In this document: piece by piece, positions 43,780-55,246 of the stretch
How positions within the stretch are numbered: position 1 is the first letter of the stretch
How the letters are laid out: every line of letters starts with the position of its first letter
Assembly (NCBI RefSeq): GCF_000002425.4
Contig: NC_037262.1
Coordinates: forward strand, 3,602,080-3,666,079
From: Physcomitrium patens
Lineage: Eukaryota > Streptophyta > Bryopsida > Funariales > Funariaceae
Reading direction: 5' to 3'
Length of the DNA: 64,000 bases
Translations under genes and position numbers: made by a program
The notes under the pieces: model-generated
Databases searched by the model: none
What the model was told of the DNA's origin: nothing
The model's input: the letters and a program-made list of their open reading frames with translations, nothing else

Positions 43780-43945
43780 AAATTCTGGAGTAGAAAGTTT
43801 TGAAGAAGTATTTTGGCTCTCTATTATGAATGGGAGGCAAGGAAGTAGTTGTAGGATTTACTTTGGAGAATCTCCATTGTAACTTAATCCTGCTACAATT
43901 CAAATTTTTCAAGCATTTATTCTTTTTATGCAATAACAGCAAGTA

Positions 43946-45593
43946 GTGGAATGCAAAGAGGCAATGGCTACTAAAGCCTTACAATTTGTTGTTGGTTTAT
44001 TAGATCAATTTGATGGAAGAAATATTTTCAAGTATCTTAAGTATTATTCTCGAGAGATGGAGCTCAATAAAGTACCGGAGAAAGATATGATCATAACATT
44101 TAAGCTTGCAATTGTACCAAAGCTTTGTGAGCATATAAAGGGAATTATTAAAACTCATGGAGAGAAATGGGAGGATTTTATCCTTCAGCTAAAAGAAGAG
44201 TATTCTTTGGAAGATGCAGAAAGGGTGACAAGAAAATTGTTTATGGAATGGGTCAATAAATCCAACAAGGGGTTGGTTGCAATAGAGTTATTTTGAGAAT
44301 TTGGAAGACAGTTTCTTCAATTGTCTCAAGTAGAAAAGCTTATACTTGAAAATGATAAGGTGGAGTTATTTCTTCAATCAGCTGGCAATGATTTACAAAG
44401 AGAGTTGGAATTATTATTGGAGGATAATATAGAGGAAAATGGACTTAATACTGATTGGAAGAAAGTCTCTAAAGCTATGGACATACTTGCTAAACAAGAA
44501 TACCAGAGGAGAAAAGTGGTAGTAAGGTAAGAAACGAGACCTCTACCAATTACAATATCTTGTAGGCAACTCCCAGAATCTACTATACCAATAAGTATTA
44601 TTCTAATTCTTATGTCTACAGTTGCACCACAGAAAGATGAAATTGATGAGTTGGTAAAATGAATGAAAGACTTACAAATCAAATTAAAAAAGCTAGAGGA
44701 GAAAGAAAGATTACTTGAGAGTAAATCTGTATCAAAGCGAGGATATATACAACGATATATTTGGTGTGATAGTATGGAGCATCCTCGAAGGGAGTGTAGA
44801 GATTTTGTTGATATTTTGCGACATGGAGTAATTTTATGGAAGGATGGAAAAATTTCATTGCGAGATACAGGTGAGATTCTCAAAACCAATTTTGGAAAGG
44901 GAGGGATGAAAAAGATTTTGAAAGAGCATTTATCTCAACAGGCTATGGCATCAAGAGAAGCTATTACTTATGGCATTCAGGCTGTAAGGAAGAAAGAGGA
45001 TATTTTTAACAAGCATGTAAACACAAGAGATCTATGGAATTATGCTATTATCAGCATGAATAAAGAAAAAATAACAAGGTAAGAATTACTTAATACAGCG
45101 ACAATAATTAGAAATGCTACAGGATGGGATGACCGTATAGATACTATATCTGTACATGCTTATTTGGCAAAGTCCCAATATGAATCTTTAATGGAGGTAA
45201 AAAGGAGAAAAAATGAAATAGAAGAAAATTTTGAAGAGCCAATCAACAAGAGGAGAGCTCAAAGGCATGCAAAAACAACACAAAATAAAGAAATACCTAT
45301 ACCACACGTTAATAGACCATCAAAGGCTGGGCCATTGACATCACACCCAGAAAAAGTACCACTGCCAAAAGAGAAATGGGAAGAAAGAATAGAAGTTGAT
45401 AAAGACAAAGGGAAGAGTAAGCATGTTACTTATAAGCTTCAATCACATATTGAGACAGCCACAGATTTGAAAGGAGTGTTGGAAGAAAGAGTATTGAATG
45501 CCAAAATTATATTTACTCTACAAGAAATTTTAGGCATTGCAAAGAGAATTTTATGAAGTCATCATAGACACTATTAAACAAAAGAGGTAGTTG
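43946..45593 (+). pseudogene. gag: gag of element G, interrupted
   Basis: Open segments 43946-44296, 44321-44530, 44663-45082 and 45164-45556 line up with family-1 Gag. Capsid-like LFMEWVNKSNKG is present. The zinc knuckle has lost its first Cys (RYIWCDSMEHPRREC for RCIWC...). Stops at about 44294, 44528 and 45080 are mostly transitions. Confidence 0.82.
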
Positions 45594-45749
45594 ACAGGAG
45601 TATCTGCTGTATCTAATGCTTTGGATACAATCTTGACTGAAGAAGAGGAACATGAATTGACTGAATATTGTATCAATAAAAATGGACAATTTGATTTGGA
45701 TGAATACAAGTATGATGACAAGGGCCTTAGACACTATACCAAGGGACAT

Positions 45750-46241
45750 TAGGCAAGAGCCACGACAGAGACTTTAGTAAAAATGGAAGACTTGGTAGAA
45801 CCAATAATTGCTCTCATTGACCATGGATCTGAAATTAATATTATATCAAAAGAAATCTATAAACGTGGAAGGTGGTCCATTGATATTAACCATGGATAGA
45901 TGATTCGAGCAGCAAATAATACATGAGGAGATCTTTATGGTGCTTGCTCCAATGTGAAAGTAAAAGTTGGAGATGTGACCACAGAACAATTTTTTTTTGT
46001 TCAAGACACTACTTCATACCCAGTGATTCTTGATCAACCATATATTATAGTTGTGAGGATGGAGACCAAAGTTTTGGATGATGGATCAATATATGCTCGT
46101 ATTAGAAATCAAGATGGAAAAAAGGTAATACAATTTCTAACAGTACCTACAAACTATGAACACAATCGAAATTATTTACAAAGTGATTTATTATCAAGAG
46201 TTAGTAAAGAGTTTACGGATTTTTACAGGGTACCAACATAG
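45750..46241 (+). pseudogene. Protease region of element G
   Basis: EPIIALIDHGSEINIISKE, then LYGACSNVKVKVGDVTTEQ in frame where A and B have a one-base deletion, then LDQPYIIVVRMETKVLDDGS. Stops near 45898 and 45925 break the first part. Confidence 0.78.
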
Positions 46242-46525
46242 AATGGAAATATAGTGGTACATCAAAAAAGGTACTCTCGCATAAAAATAAAAGTATCTTT
46301 TGTATAGGTGTTGTAGAATTATCTAAGAATGGATTTGTTATCTATACACAACTTAATGATTTACCAAAGTGGCAGAAAAAAGTTGTGCAAAAATTTGAAA
46401 AAGACCTAAAAATAGTGGATATGCTTAATAGAGATGATAAGATAGTAGGTTGTGAGCTAAATTCCTCCACCCTTAATTGCGTTTAGTAGTCAAGTGGATT
46501 AACTTCATTCACACGTAATTTTTAT

Positions 46526-46677
46526 AAACCCTAAGTTCATTCATAAACCCTAAGTTCATCCATAAATCCTAAGTTCATCCATAAATCCTAAGTTCATCCA
46601 GAAACCCTAAGTTCATCCAGAAACCCTAAGTTCATCTATAAACCCTAAGTTCATCCATAAACCCTAAGTTCATTCAT
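46526..46677. repeat. 19-bp minisatellite, eight units, in element J
   Basis: Eight units without length change, consensus AAACCCTAAGTTCATCCAT. The CCCTAA core resembles the plant telomere repeat, but the unit is 19 bp and lies inside a transposon. Confidence 0.95.
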
Positions 46678-47997
46678 CCTAAATTTCCCTTCATCAATCA
46701 TCCATCCCTTAAATCTCATTCATCCTATAACATTCATTCATTCAAAGTTTTTTCATCCAATTTTCATCTAAAGATTCATTCATCCAACCATAAGTCAACT
46801 TATCATCCAACTGACAATTCGTGCAATTGACCTAATTCATCCAAGATTCATCCTAAAAATTAAAGAAAATTGGAAGTTGCCACCTTCCAAGTCATGGTAG
46901 TGACCCCCTTGCACGAATTCCACTACAATGGTTGCATCACTAACTTGTTTATAACAAGCTTTGCTATTTTAGAAAGTAGACTTACAAGCGCTTGTCCTCC
47001 AACAAAATTCAATGCAAAACAACAATTAAACTAAGAGAAATCTTGCCTCAAAGTTGCCTGACTTTCTCGGCCTAGTCAGAGCACCCCTGGCCACAAAAAC
47101 CCTTGCCCTTGCTCCATTCCAGTTGTGCAACGCATATGCTTTAGCATTCCAGAAATTAGAATTGAAGCCGCATCACCTCCAACAATTTTTTCTTGAAAAT
47201 CTTGAGTGAATTCCAAGATATGACCTTCCAAAGTAGCTTGAGTTGGCGGAGTGCTACATCTTCACCACGGCCGACTCCTCTTCACTCCAACCACCATAAC
47301 TTCCTTGGCCTTTACTCAATCTAAGCGTGCAAATAGTCCTTGCAAAGCTGACAACAAGAACCATCCCCCACAAAAGTTTCAGCTCCAAATTCAATACTAT
47401 CCGCCAACACTCGCCTTCCAAAGTCGGACCTCCAGATCTGGCCGGCAGCTGACCTCCTTGTCACTAAAACCACCACAACTTTCTTGTTTTCTCTCCAAAC
47501 AAAGCGTGCCTACTGTCCCGAGGAAGCTAACGACAAGATCTAACTATTGGTAAAATTTGACGTTCTATTTCCAGATAACTAATACACTACAGCTACGCAA
47601 TTGCAGCTCTATAGAAACAAGGGTACGTGGGGATGCAATTTGGCATGGCTTCGCCCCAAAAAAAAAAAAAAAAAAAGAGAGAGTGAGTGTGGCCACCCCC
47701 ACCCTCTTATCCAAGTAGGAAGAGACCAAAGGGTGGCGGCCACATCTCCACCATCCGAAGCCACCAACCCTAATCAAGATCAAGGGCACACATTAACCCT
47801 AAGTCCTAAACCCGATTTTAGTGCTAGACATGCCCAAAATCTCCAATTCGAAGCATTTTTTGACAAAACTAACTCCACCAATGTGTTTAAAACATATTTA
47901 AATATCAAGTTTGACTATTCATACACCCAAATCTAAGTTCTAGATCATTAAGAACCAACAATTTGACAAACCCATCACAATAAATTTACTTCTAATT

Positions 47998-48130
47998 ATT
48001 TTCTTCTCCTTTTTCTTCTTCTCCTTGTCCCTCTTCATCTTCTTCCTTCTTTCTTCTTGGCCTTTTTGTTTTTTTTTGTTTTTTTGTTTTTTTTTTTTTT
48101 TTCTTTTGGCTCTTTTTCTTATCTTTTCCA
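47998..48130. repeat. Pyrimidine-rich tract near the right end of element J
   Basis: Almost pure C/T with long T runs. In reverse it is a polypurine tract, which could be a priming tract if J is oriented that way. Confidence 0.7.
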
Positions 48131-48293
48131 CCACTCTCTTCTCCCTTGATTTTTCTTTCCACTACTAATCATCAATAAGCCACTAACATTAATGTCTATA
48201 ACTAACTTATTATAACAAAACATACTCAAAATCCTCATTTTTTTTAGATTTTTTTAGTTTAATCAACAATGTGAACCATCTTTTGGGCTCACA

Positions 48294-50250
48294 TAGGTGT
48301 ATATATGGAGATTGATTTAGAAGATCTTATGAAAGAACTTTTAGAGATTGAACAAGGAAATAAAGATCAAGTGGTGCAAGTATATTGAAGAGAGTTCTAC
48401 TCAGCTATACAAGCATTTCAAGATTATGAAGTCAAAGTTGAAACTAGGTATAAGATTGTGGAGAGAAAAATAAAACCTGTAGCTATACTATTACCTAGTG
48501 ATTTCAATTATCAAGTTCAATAAGCTTTGAAGGAGAAGGGCCTATGAGATTTTAAACAAATTGGCCATAAGTTTACGAAGAACACATTCAATGAATTGAA
48601 AATAGGATCTACAAATTTTTTATTACCTGTTGAAGAAATGGAATTTAGAAATATGTTAAGTATGCATGGAAAGGCTTTTGTTTTTGAACCTTCAGAAATT
48701 GGATGTGTTGATCTAAGTATTGTGGCACCAATGATTATATTTATAGTTCCACATGTTCCTTGAGATTTAAGGCCAATTTTGGTGCCTAAAGCTTATCTAC
48801 CTAAATTTATGGAGCTTTTAAAAGAAAAGATGCAAATGAAGATCCTAGAGCCATCATTTGTACCATATTCCAGTCGTAATTTACAGTACCAAAGAAAAAT
48901 AGAATACTATGATTCATTCAAGATATGCAACCAGTGAATCAAGTAACATGTTGGAAAATTTGCTGAAGCATTTGTTGGTAGAGCTATTTACTCTATTGGA
49001 GATCTTTATTCTGGATATGATCAATTTCAACTAGCTGAAGGAAGCAAAGATATTACTACTATGAGGACACCTTTACGATTGGTTAAGATATGTACATTGT
49101 CACAAGGAGCAACAAACTCAATAGCTCACATGATGAATGGGATGAATAAGATTCATCATGATTTCATTCCAAAAAAAACTATGTCCTTTTTGAATGATAT
49201 TCTAATAAAAGGATGTATGGAAGAAGAAAAAAATGAAACAATGGATGAAAAGCGGTGCCATAAATTTTTATCTAATCATATTTTAGACTGTGATAAAATT
49301 TATCTTGACTTGAGGAGGTTCACTTGACACTATCAGGAGCTAAATCGACCTTTGGAGTTTGAAAAGTTGTTATTGTGGAGTATTTGTGTGGATGATTTGG
49401 TCGCAAATCTCATCCTAATAAGGTGGATGTGATACAATGAATGAAAGATATTTGTAGCTCACAAATAGAAGTATAGAGGATTTTAGGAGCTTGCATATTT
49501 TATTGTGTATGGATTCCTAATTATGCACATATAGCTGATCTTCTTTATAGTTTGCTACAAAAAAGAAAGAGATTTAAATGGGAGAAGAAGCACACAAAAA
49601 CAATTCAAAAGCTAAAGCAATTATTATCTTCTCCACTTGTATTATGAAGGATAAGTTATGAAGATGGCAAATCCGTGATACTTATAGTTGATACTAGTCC
49701 AATAGCTGTTGGTTGGGCTTTAGGACAAAATGATGAAGAGTGTAATAGATTAGCTATTAGATTTGGAGCTAAAGTATTAAGTGACCGACAAAAAAACTAT
49801 CCACAGGTGAAACGGGAACTATGGAGAATAGTTACAACTATAAAAAATAAAAGAGATTATTTAATTGGAGCACCAGTGATAGTGGAAACAAATTGTTTTC
49901 CGCTATTGGGAATGATTACCAACTGTAATACCCCTGATACTGCTATGCTAAGATGGATTGCATATATTAAATCTTTGAATCCTGAATTTAGGCATATAAT
50001 AGGCAAGGATAATCTTGTAGCAGGTATGCTATCCCAAGCTAGATATGAATAAGAAGAAGATTTGATTGAAGATACTGAAGATAAAGGTACTACCTTTTAT
50101 TCTAGGGCACAACAAGGAGAAGATGAATATCCAAGTCCATTTATAGAAGAATTATATGAAGAAGAATGGATTGATATTAGGTGCTATTTAAGCACATTAT
50201 CAAGGCAATCAAGATGGAGTGATATTCATTTCAAACAAATTAGATGAAAG
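48294..50250 (+). pseudogene. RT-RNase H of element G
   Basis: The frame resumes after J with EIDLEDLMKELLEIEQG, then PSFVPYSS, DLYSGYDQFQLAEG, LSQGATNS and FLNDILIKG, where the catalytic second Asp pair has become N-D. RNase H keeps DTSP, KREL and ETNC. Stops near 48390, 48520, 49326-49480 and 50050. It ends in a serine/acid-rich linker. Confidence 0.83.
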
Positions 50251-50269
50251 GCTTACAACTACCTCTTAC

Positions 50270-50442
50270 AAGGTGGTTAGCTATGAAAGTGATGCAAATG
50301 GGATAGTAGAATGCCACAAAGAGTAGTTTGCAAGAAAGAGATGCAAGAACAATTAATCCATGAATTTCATGATAGTTTGTGGGCTGGACATAGAGGTATT
50401 TATGCCACCTTTAACAAGCTCAAAGAAAAATATTTATGGCAT
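50270..50442 (+). pseudogene. Integrase N-terminus of element G
   Basis: MPQRVVCKKEM, FHDSLWAGHRG and KLKEKYLW match the zinc-finger region. Cut at 50442 by LTR fragment K. Confidence 0.75.
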
Positions 50443-51302
50443 TGTCAAATGGCATGATTTGCTATGTGGGAATATACTGGATATCTAGCTATAGAGAGTG
50501 TACCTTAAACCTTTATATGATTCTTTTCTTGGCTTCCAAAACTCCTTTATTTTTGTATAAAACTCCAAATATAACAAAAATCCCTTCAAAACATATTTTT
50601 CTCGCGAAGGGTTTTCTCGCCGCAAACTTTAGAAAATCATAACTATTGATCTAACTATTCAATTTGTTTCAAATTTATAAGATAGGTAGAATTTATCCTT
50701 AAATTTTACCACAAAAAAGATCAACTGCAAATTCACTTCCGATCTTTTGGAATCTAAGAAACCCTAGCAGACACTCTAAACCCTAATTTACAAGCATCTG
50801 AAAACCTATTTTCCTTATATCTCAAAAACCCGAACTCAAAATGTCATAAAAATTATGCACAAAGTTTACTAACATGAAATTACACATTCCTTGAAATTTT
50901 GAGCCAAAACCTTGTCAAATTGCTCAAGATATAGCTCAAGAGACAAACACTAGTAAATCGGTTTACTCACTACCCTTAGATTGCATGTGCTGACTTCAAA
51001 ATCCAATAACTCTTTCATTCCAACTTAGAATCTAATAAGAAATATGCGAAAAGTATAGCCACAAAAGTGCTCTCTCTAGTCGCAGTCATTGATCCTCAAT
51101 TGCCATCCGTATGCGTGCGTTATATCCAAAAGAGTGACAGTGGATCCAAAACTAACACCTTAACTTTGAGCGCCTATAACTTCTTCATAAAAACCCCAAA
51201 TGACACAAAAATTGTACCAAAACCTTAACCAAAAACCTAAACCTTCTGACCCTAGCCTTCAATGTTCAAATACCTCGAAAAAGTAATCCTAATCCCTATC
51301 AG
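50443..51302 (-). mobile_element. Truncated G/D-type LTR (K) in integrase of element G
   Basis: Reverse complement of the G LTR, from its 3' end (TGTCAAATGGCATGATTTGC, versus TGTCGTATGGTGTGATTTGC expected) through AACCCTAACC-like sequence to CTAATCCCTAT at about 51302, where it breaks off short of the LTR start. G integrase resumes about 200 bp further on than it stopped, so the loss covers both. Confidence 0.8.
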
Positions 51303-51386
51303 GATTACTATCAAAATCCATTGAAGGAATTTATAGATTTTTATTGGAAGATGTGATTTATAGATATGGATGTATTAGAAAAATTA
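51303..51386 (+). pseudogene. Small piece of integrase core of element G
   Basis: KSIEGIYRFLLEDVIYRYGCIRKI, split here as a core fragment (RFLLEDVI, YGCIRKI) between K and element I. The following Asp-Glu part of the core is missing. Confidence 0.75.
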
Positions 51387-52019
51387 TGTATCGTCTCTAT
51401 TTCTAATATCTGAACATACAAAGAAACTATAATCTCCTCCTTCACCTTATCGGTCTCTTCCTTACAGCAATTCAGTCATACCAATAACTACTATTTTCAC
51501 CAATATATTCACCCTCATAATCTCCAATTGTAATACTACGCCCTCACAGCTTTCATCATACAATTATCCTCGTTCCAATCAATGAAATTCTTCACACAGA
51601 ACTGCCATTTAGATTACAATGTTTCACACAAACACAGACTCATTCTCTTTACTGAACTACAAACAGATTTCAGCATTCAATCTTTCTTCTTCTCAAATAA
51701 TACTAATCACATTTTTATTCCATAATTCACTTCACAATATTCAAAAACTCTCAATCCTCTTATTCAAAGAAAATAACAAACAAAAGAAAAGAAGTAGCAC
51801 CAAGCTTACCCTGACTCACACTATCACAGTGATGGCACCTTAATTAACTTCTACAACTCCTATATACTTTCCCCTGATTTTCCAAATTCTAATCGTAATT
51901 CTGTAATTAACCACTTTTAATAACTAAATCACTCATCCATCCTCCTAAATTTCCTATTATATGGACTATTAATATATTTTACTAATATCTTTCAAAAATG
52001 AATTAATATCTATTCTACA
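51387..52019 (-). repeat. 3' LTR of element I, missing its last ~130 bp
   Basis: On the minus strand it starts TGTAGAATAGATATTAATTC and matches the other LTR to TATCGAT... at 51387, where it stops at ACATAC. In the 5' LTR another 130 bp (56890-57019) follow to the true end. The missing piece and part of G's integrase went together in one deletion. Confidence 0.88.
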
Positions 52020-52033
52020 TAGCCCCACTCCTA
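52020..52033 (-). promoter_or_regulatory. Polypurine tract of element I
   Basis: Minus-strand TAGGAGTGGGGCTA next to the 3' LTR. A near copy, AATAGGAGTGGGGCA, lies at about 52740-52754 beside the RT break. Confidence 0.75.
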
Positions 52034-52217
52034 TCTATGTAGCATCCTCACAAACACTCAATTGATACCTATCTAAAAATTATCTAACAAAACTCTACAA
52101 AAATTGCGATCCCTGTGGCCTATCTAATTAATCAATTACCACAGTATCTGTTATTAGTTCCATCGATTCCGGTTTCAACTATAAATCTTCGTCCTCCTCC
52201 AATCCTTCCATCGGCTC

Positions 52218-52529
52218 CTACCTCAACTGAGCTGAAAGGTCTTCATTGTACTCGCCCAGTTCACGGACTTGAGCTTCTAATTTCAGGATCTGGGCATCTC
52301 TCAATTCCAACTGGTGCTGAAAGTGACTTTTCTCTTCTGGAACTTCAGGAACAGGCAACGTCGATACTTGTGCTTGACTAATATTGACTAAATCCTCTGC
52401 CAATCTTGTCACCTCGACGTTCAAGGCCTCAATTTCAGCCCTTAACCGCTCCGTTTCACATCTGTATTGGTTACTCAATACCAATTTCTCTTGCACCAAT
52501 AACTCGGCCTTTTCTCGTTCCATTACCAA
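52218..52529 (-). CDS. Coiled-coil ORF in the tail of element I
   Basis: A 103-residue open frame, with the frame open for about 14 residues upstream (ILELQKTKGQLV). The composition is Glu/Leu/Gln-rich with heptad patterning (MEREKAELLVQEKLVL, ETERLRAEIEALNVEVTRL, ILKLEAQVRELGEY), typical of a long parallel coiled coil. There is no catalytic motif. It lies between the RT remnant and the 3' LTR, where integrase would be expected. It may be a third ORF of the family brought next to RT by deletion, or a captured host fragment. It has no stop or frameshift. Confidence 0.55.
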   Translation of the reverse strand: MVMEREKAELLVQEKLVLSNQYRCETERLRAEIEALNVEVTRLAEDLVNISQAQVSTLPVPEVPEEKSHFQHQLELRDAQILKLEAQVRELGEYNEDLSAQLR

Positions 52530-52739
52530 CTGACCCTTTGTTTTTTGCAGTTCTAAAATTGAAAGACTGTGAACCTAAAATAGTTCTTACCTATGGGACT
52601 CCACCATGCATTCTCTTTCTTGTGACTAGCTCCTCACTGTTAACTTTTATTTGGAACTATTACTCTCGAAAATACAAAAAATACAAGAAAATGGCACTCC
52701 AGCCAATCCAAAACAATACCACAGAATGACTTTAACTGG

Positions 52740-53620
52740 TGCCCCACTCCTATTCTTTTACTACTTGATGATAATGACAACATGTTATCCATACTGTCCG
52801 TGAAAGGTAATGGAAAGTAATCTTTCTTGGTGGCCGCATTTAACTTTTGAAAATCTTGACATATGCTGATTTTTCCATTCTTCTTCGGTATCATCACGAT
52901 TAGCGACATCCATGCACTATGCAGAACAAGATAAATAAAATCCATGTCGAGAAGTTTATCCAATTCCTCTTTCACTAAAAGGAAATATTTTGGGTTAAGC
53001 CGGTGTTGTCTTTGACGAACTGGCATAACACCCTCCTCCAGAATAATTTGGTACTCACACACGTCGACTGGAATCCTTTTCAAATCCACATATGACCACG
53101 CAAAGGCAGATTTGTGATGGACGAAAAACTGTTTCCAAGCATCCAATTCTGTATTGATAATACCGACATATATTTTAATTAGCTGTGGCATCTTGTTGGT
53201 GACCAAGTTAATGGATTGAAATGCATGGTCTTCAACAACCTCTGATTTAATTGTCTTCTCCTGATCTGAATATCTTGTATTATCTGACATATGGGAATCA
53301 CCCAAATCTGGTTCTAATGTGCTGACTCTATTGACTGCGGAATTGTTCATCCGTTTGGCAATAGCATGATCCAAGTTAGTCGCATCCTCTTGATGTAGTA
53401 AATATTCACTGAGACTTCTACATTGGTAGACTCTTGCCTTTGCTGTTGAAGTGTTTTGTCCTACCCCAAATTGTGGTGAACCTATAGCATTGTCAACTGC
53501 CTCAATCAATTGACTCTCGTTGTTTGATGTAAATTTTGATTCTGGCAATTGAGATTCTCCATGATATTGTATCAGGTACATCTGTAGAACAATCTGATCC
53601 CGACCTTTTCCAATTGTCAA
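52740..53620 (-). pseudogene. Reverse transcriptase N-terminus of element I, truncated
   Basis: About 290 residues of acidic linker and RT start: FAWSYVDLKRIPVDV, RQRQHRLNPKYFLLVKEELDKLLDMDFIY, VMIPKKNGKISICQDFQKLNAATKKDYFPLPFTDSM in pieces. The RT breaks off after DNMLS, before the catalytic box, and is followed by a tail unlike RT starting near a copy of the purine tract. Confidence 0.85.
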
Positions 53621-53710
53621 TGTACCTCGGCCCCAATCATTCTTAGCTTTGGCTTGATAAAGCCAAGGTCTGTCTAATAAAATGGAATATGATAACGTAG
53701 AACTCTATAA

Positions 53711-54028
53711 TCAGAATACAATATAATCAATTTTGTATATCAATCCTATAATTACAGTGGCAATATTGCGTAAGTTTCTCATTGACTTTACTCGACTATG
53801 ATCTGCCATTCGCAAGACCAATGTTGTAGGTAGCAATTGCTTAAGATCCAAGTCCTCTATTGTATCCTTGTTCATTAAATTCACACTGGAGCTACCATCG
53901 ACTTGTACCCCTAGAATTAAAATGCCATCAATTGATACATCGATTGTTGGTGCTCCCGGATCTGGGTTTAAGCTAACTTCATGAATTTCTTTAGTGCAAG
54001 AATTTTGTTGTATTAATGCTGAATTCAA
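53711..54028 (-). CDS. Aspartic protease region of element I
   Basis: 105 residues open: ISIDGILILGVQVDGSSSVNLMNKDT, with the active site DGS in place of D-S/T-G, and LVLRMADHS. Part of the gag-pro reading frame; stops separate it from the RT remnant and from the knuckle region. Confidence 0.72.
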   Translation of the reverse strand: MNSALIQQNSCTKEIHEVSLNPDPGAPTIDVSIDGILILGVQVDGSSSVNLMNKDTIEDLDLKQLLPTTLVLRMADHSRVKSMRNLRNIATVIIGLIYKIDYIVF

Positions 54029-54034
54029 TGTAGA

Positions 54035-54613
54035 TCAACATTCCGATGCTACAGTCAAAAGTTGCTTCATTGTAATTGAAGGTTGAATAACATCCAAATC
54101 TTTCAAAATGTCATAGGGTTCCATATTGAGAGTAATTTCCAATGCTCTTTTGCGTTTCAATGGTTTCGATTTTACTCCATGAGATAAGATATTCTTCCAC
54201 TTTGGACTCGGAATTGGAACAGCAGCCAGGGCTTCCTTAGAATTCCCGCCCTCGAGAGGATCTTTCAACAGATAGGACGTTTCTCAAAACTATGTAGAGA
54301 TTGGAACTGCTTGGAACGGAACTAAAGCCTCCGTAATTGAGACCTCATTGGGTTCTGCCACCGAGTCAGGTCTCATACTAGGTACAAAGCCCGTAACCGA
54401 GCCTAGATTGGATGGTCCCGACAAATTGGCACGTGGAACCAAATTGGGTTCCTCAGTCTGTTGAGGTCTCAATATTGGGATACGTTCCAATACTGATATT
54501 GGTTTGTTTAGCTCTATGGACGGTGTTACTTGCTCTCCTTTGATTGGTTCATTTAGGTCTTGAATTAGATTCTTGTCTTTTTGTTGGCCTCTGGTAAGCA
54601 TTACGTTCACCAC
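54035..54613 (-). pseudogene. Gag-protease linker of element I
   Basis: QQKDKNLIQDLNEPIKG, VTGFVPSMRPDSVAEPNEV, EALVPFQAVPIST and, in a second segment, PSPKWKNILSHGVKSKPLKRKR. This exact order is found in the family-1 LTRs at 20.6-21.0 kb and 59.6-59.95 kb. Confidence 0.82.
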
Positions 54614-54682
54614 CTCGACATGATGTACTGGTGAGTCTCATTGAACAGGGCCTTTATCCTCCATCGGTTGGCTTGTTTGTAT

Positions 54683-55168
54683 TTACTGGTCCCGATTATT
54701 ATAATTAAAGGGCGCATTACACTGTTGACATGTGTGACCAGACTGCTTACAATTTCCACATATTGGAGCATAGTCATCACTGGCCCTTGGATTAGGACAT
54801 TCACTCGCATAATGTCCAATTTGTCTGCAATGATAGCAACGAAGTGGTCTCCTGTCAATTCCTTCAAGGATATTGGATGTCTCTACGGGTATATAACGGC
54901 TAGGTCTATTCCATGTCAGATGAGTAAAGGATCCTGGTTGACCCATTGTTACTGTAGAATCTAGCATTGGCTTTGTCATGAGTGGATATTGATAGTATTT
55001 TGGTTGGTTCATCACCAATCCATGAGTATTGGATACACCTTTTTGATGAAATTCAGAGTTTAGGAAATTGGAATAATTCTTGTTTTTTTTATTCGCTCGA
55101 TTTCCATTCCAGCCAATCCTATTTTCCATTTGTACTTGATTGACGTTCCACTGGGTTAGTTCAGTCAT
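54683..55168 (-). CDS. Nucleocapsid region of element I with two zinc knuckles
   Basis: 161 residues. PGSFTHLTWNRPSRYIPVETSNILEG leads into CYHCRQIGHYASEC (C-x2-C-x4-H-x4-C) and CGNCKQSGHTCQQC, a second perfect knuckle. It is followed by a stop after NNRDQ. These knuckles would bind the packaged RNA. A stop separates it from the capsid part. Confidence 0.85.
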   Translation of the reverse strand: MTELTQWNVNQVQMENRIGWNGNRANKKNKNYSNFLNSEFHQKGVSNTHGLVMNQPKYYQYPLMTKPMLDSTVTMGQPGSFTHLTWNRPSRYIPVETSNILEGIDRRPLRCYHCRQIGHYASECPNPRASDDYAPICGNCKQSGHTCQQCNAPFNYNNRDQ

Positions 55169-55246
55169 TATCTGATTATTGAGTTGTTGTTGCTTCCGTA
55201 AATTCCAACAATTGGTGGTAATATGCTTGCCCCCACAAAAGGTACA

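Larger units (their letters stand above)
46451..48293. mobile_element. Element J: 1.84-kb insertion, probable solo LTR or small non-autonomous LTR element
   Basis: It begins TGTGAGC and ends GCTCACA (7-bp inverted ends) and is flanked by TAGGT on both sides (46446-46450, 48294-48298), with the pol frame of G continuing across. No coding sequence is recognised. It contains a 19-bp minisatellite, related ~170-bp blocks around 47040-47540 (repeated CCACCACAACTTTCTTG / CCACCATAACTTCCTTGG and AAGCGTGC), an A19 run at about 47660 and a long pyrimidine tract at 47998-48130. GC is higher than in its surroundings. Orientation is not clear. Confidence 0.85.

Noticed and set aside
46526..46677. Interstitial telomere repeat
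   Set aside because: Unit is 19 bp, not 7, and lies within transposon J; only the CCCTAA core is telomere-like.
47940..48134. Lys-rich frame at 48 kb
   Set aside because: Product of the pyrimidine tract in element J; low complexity.
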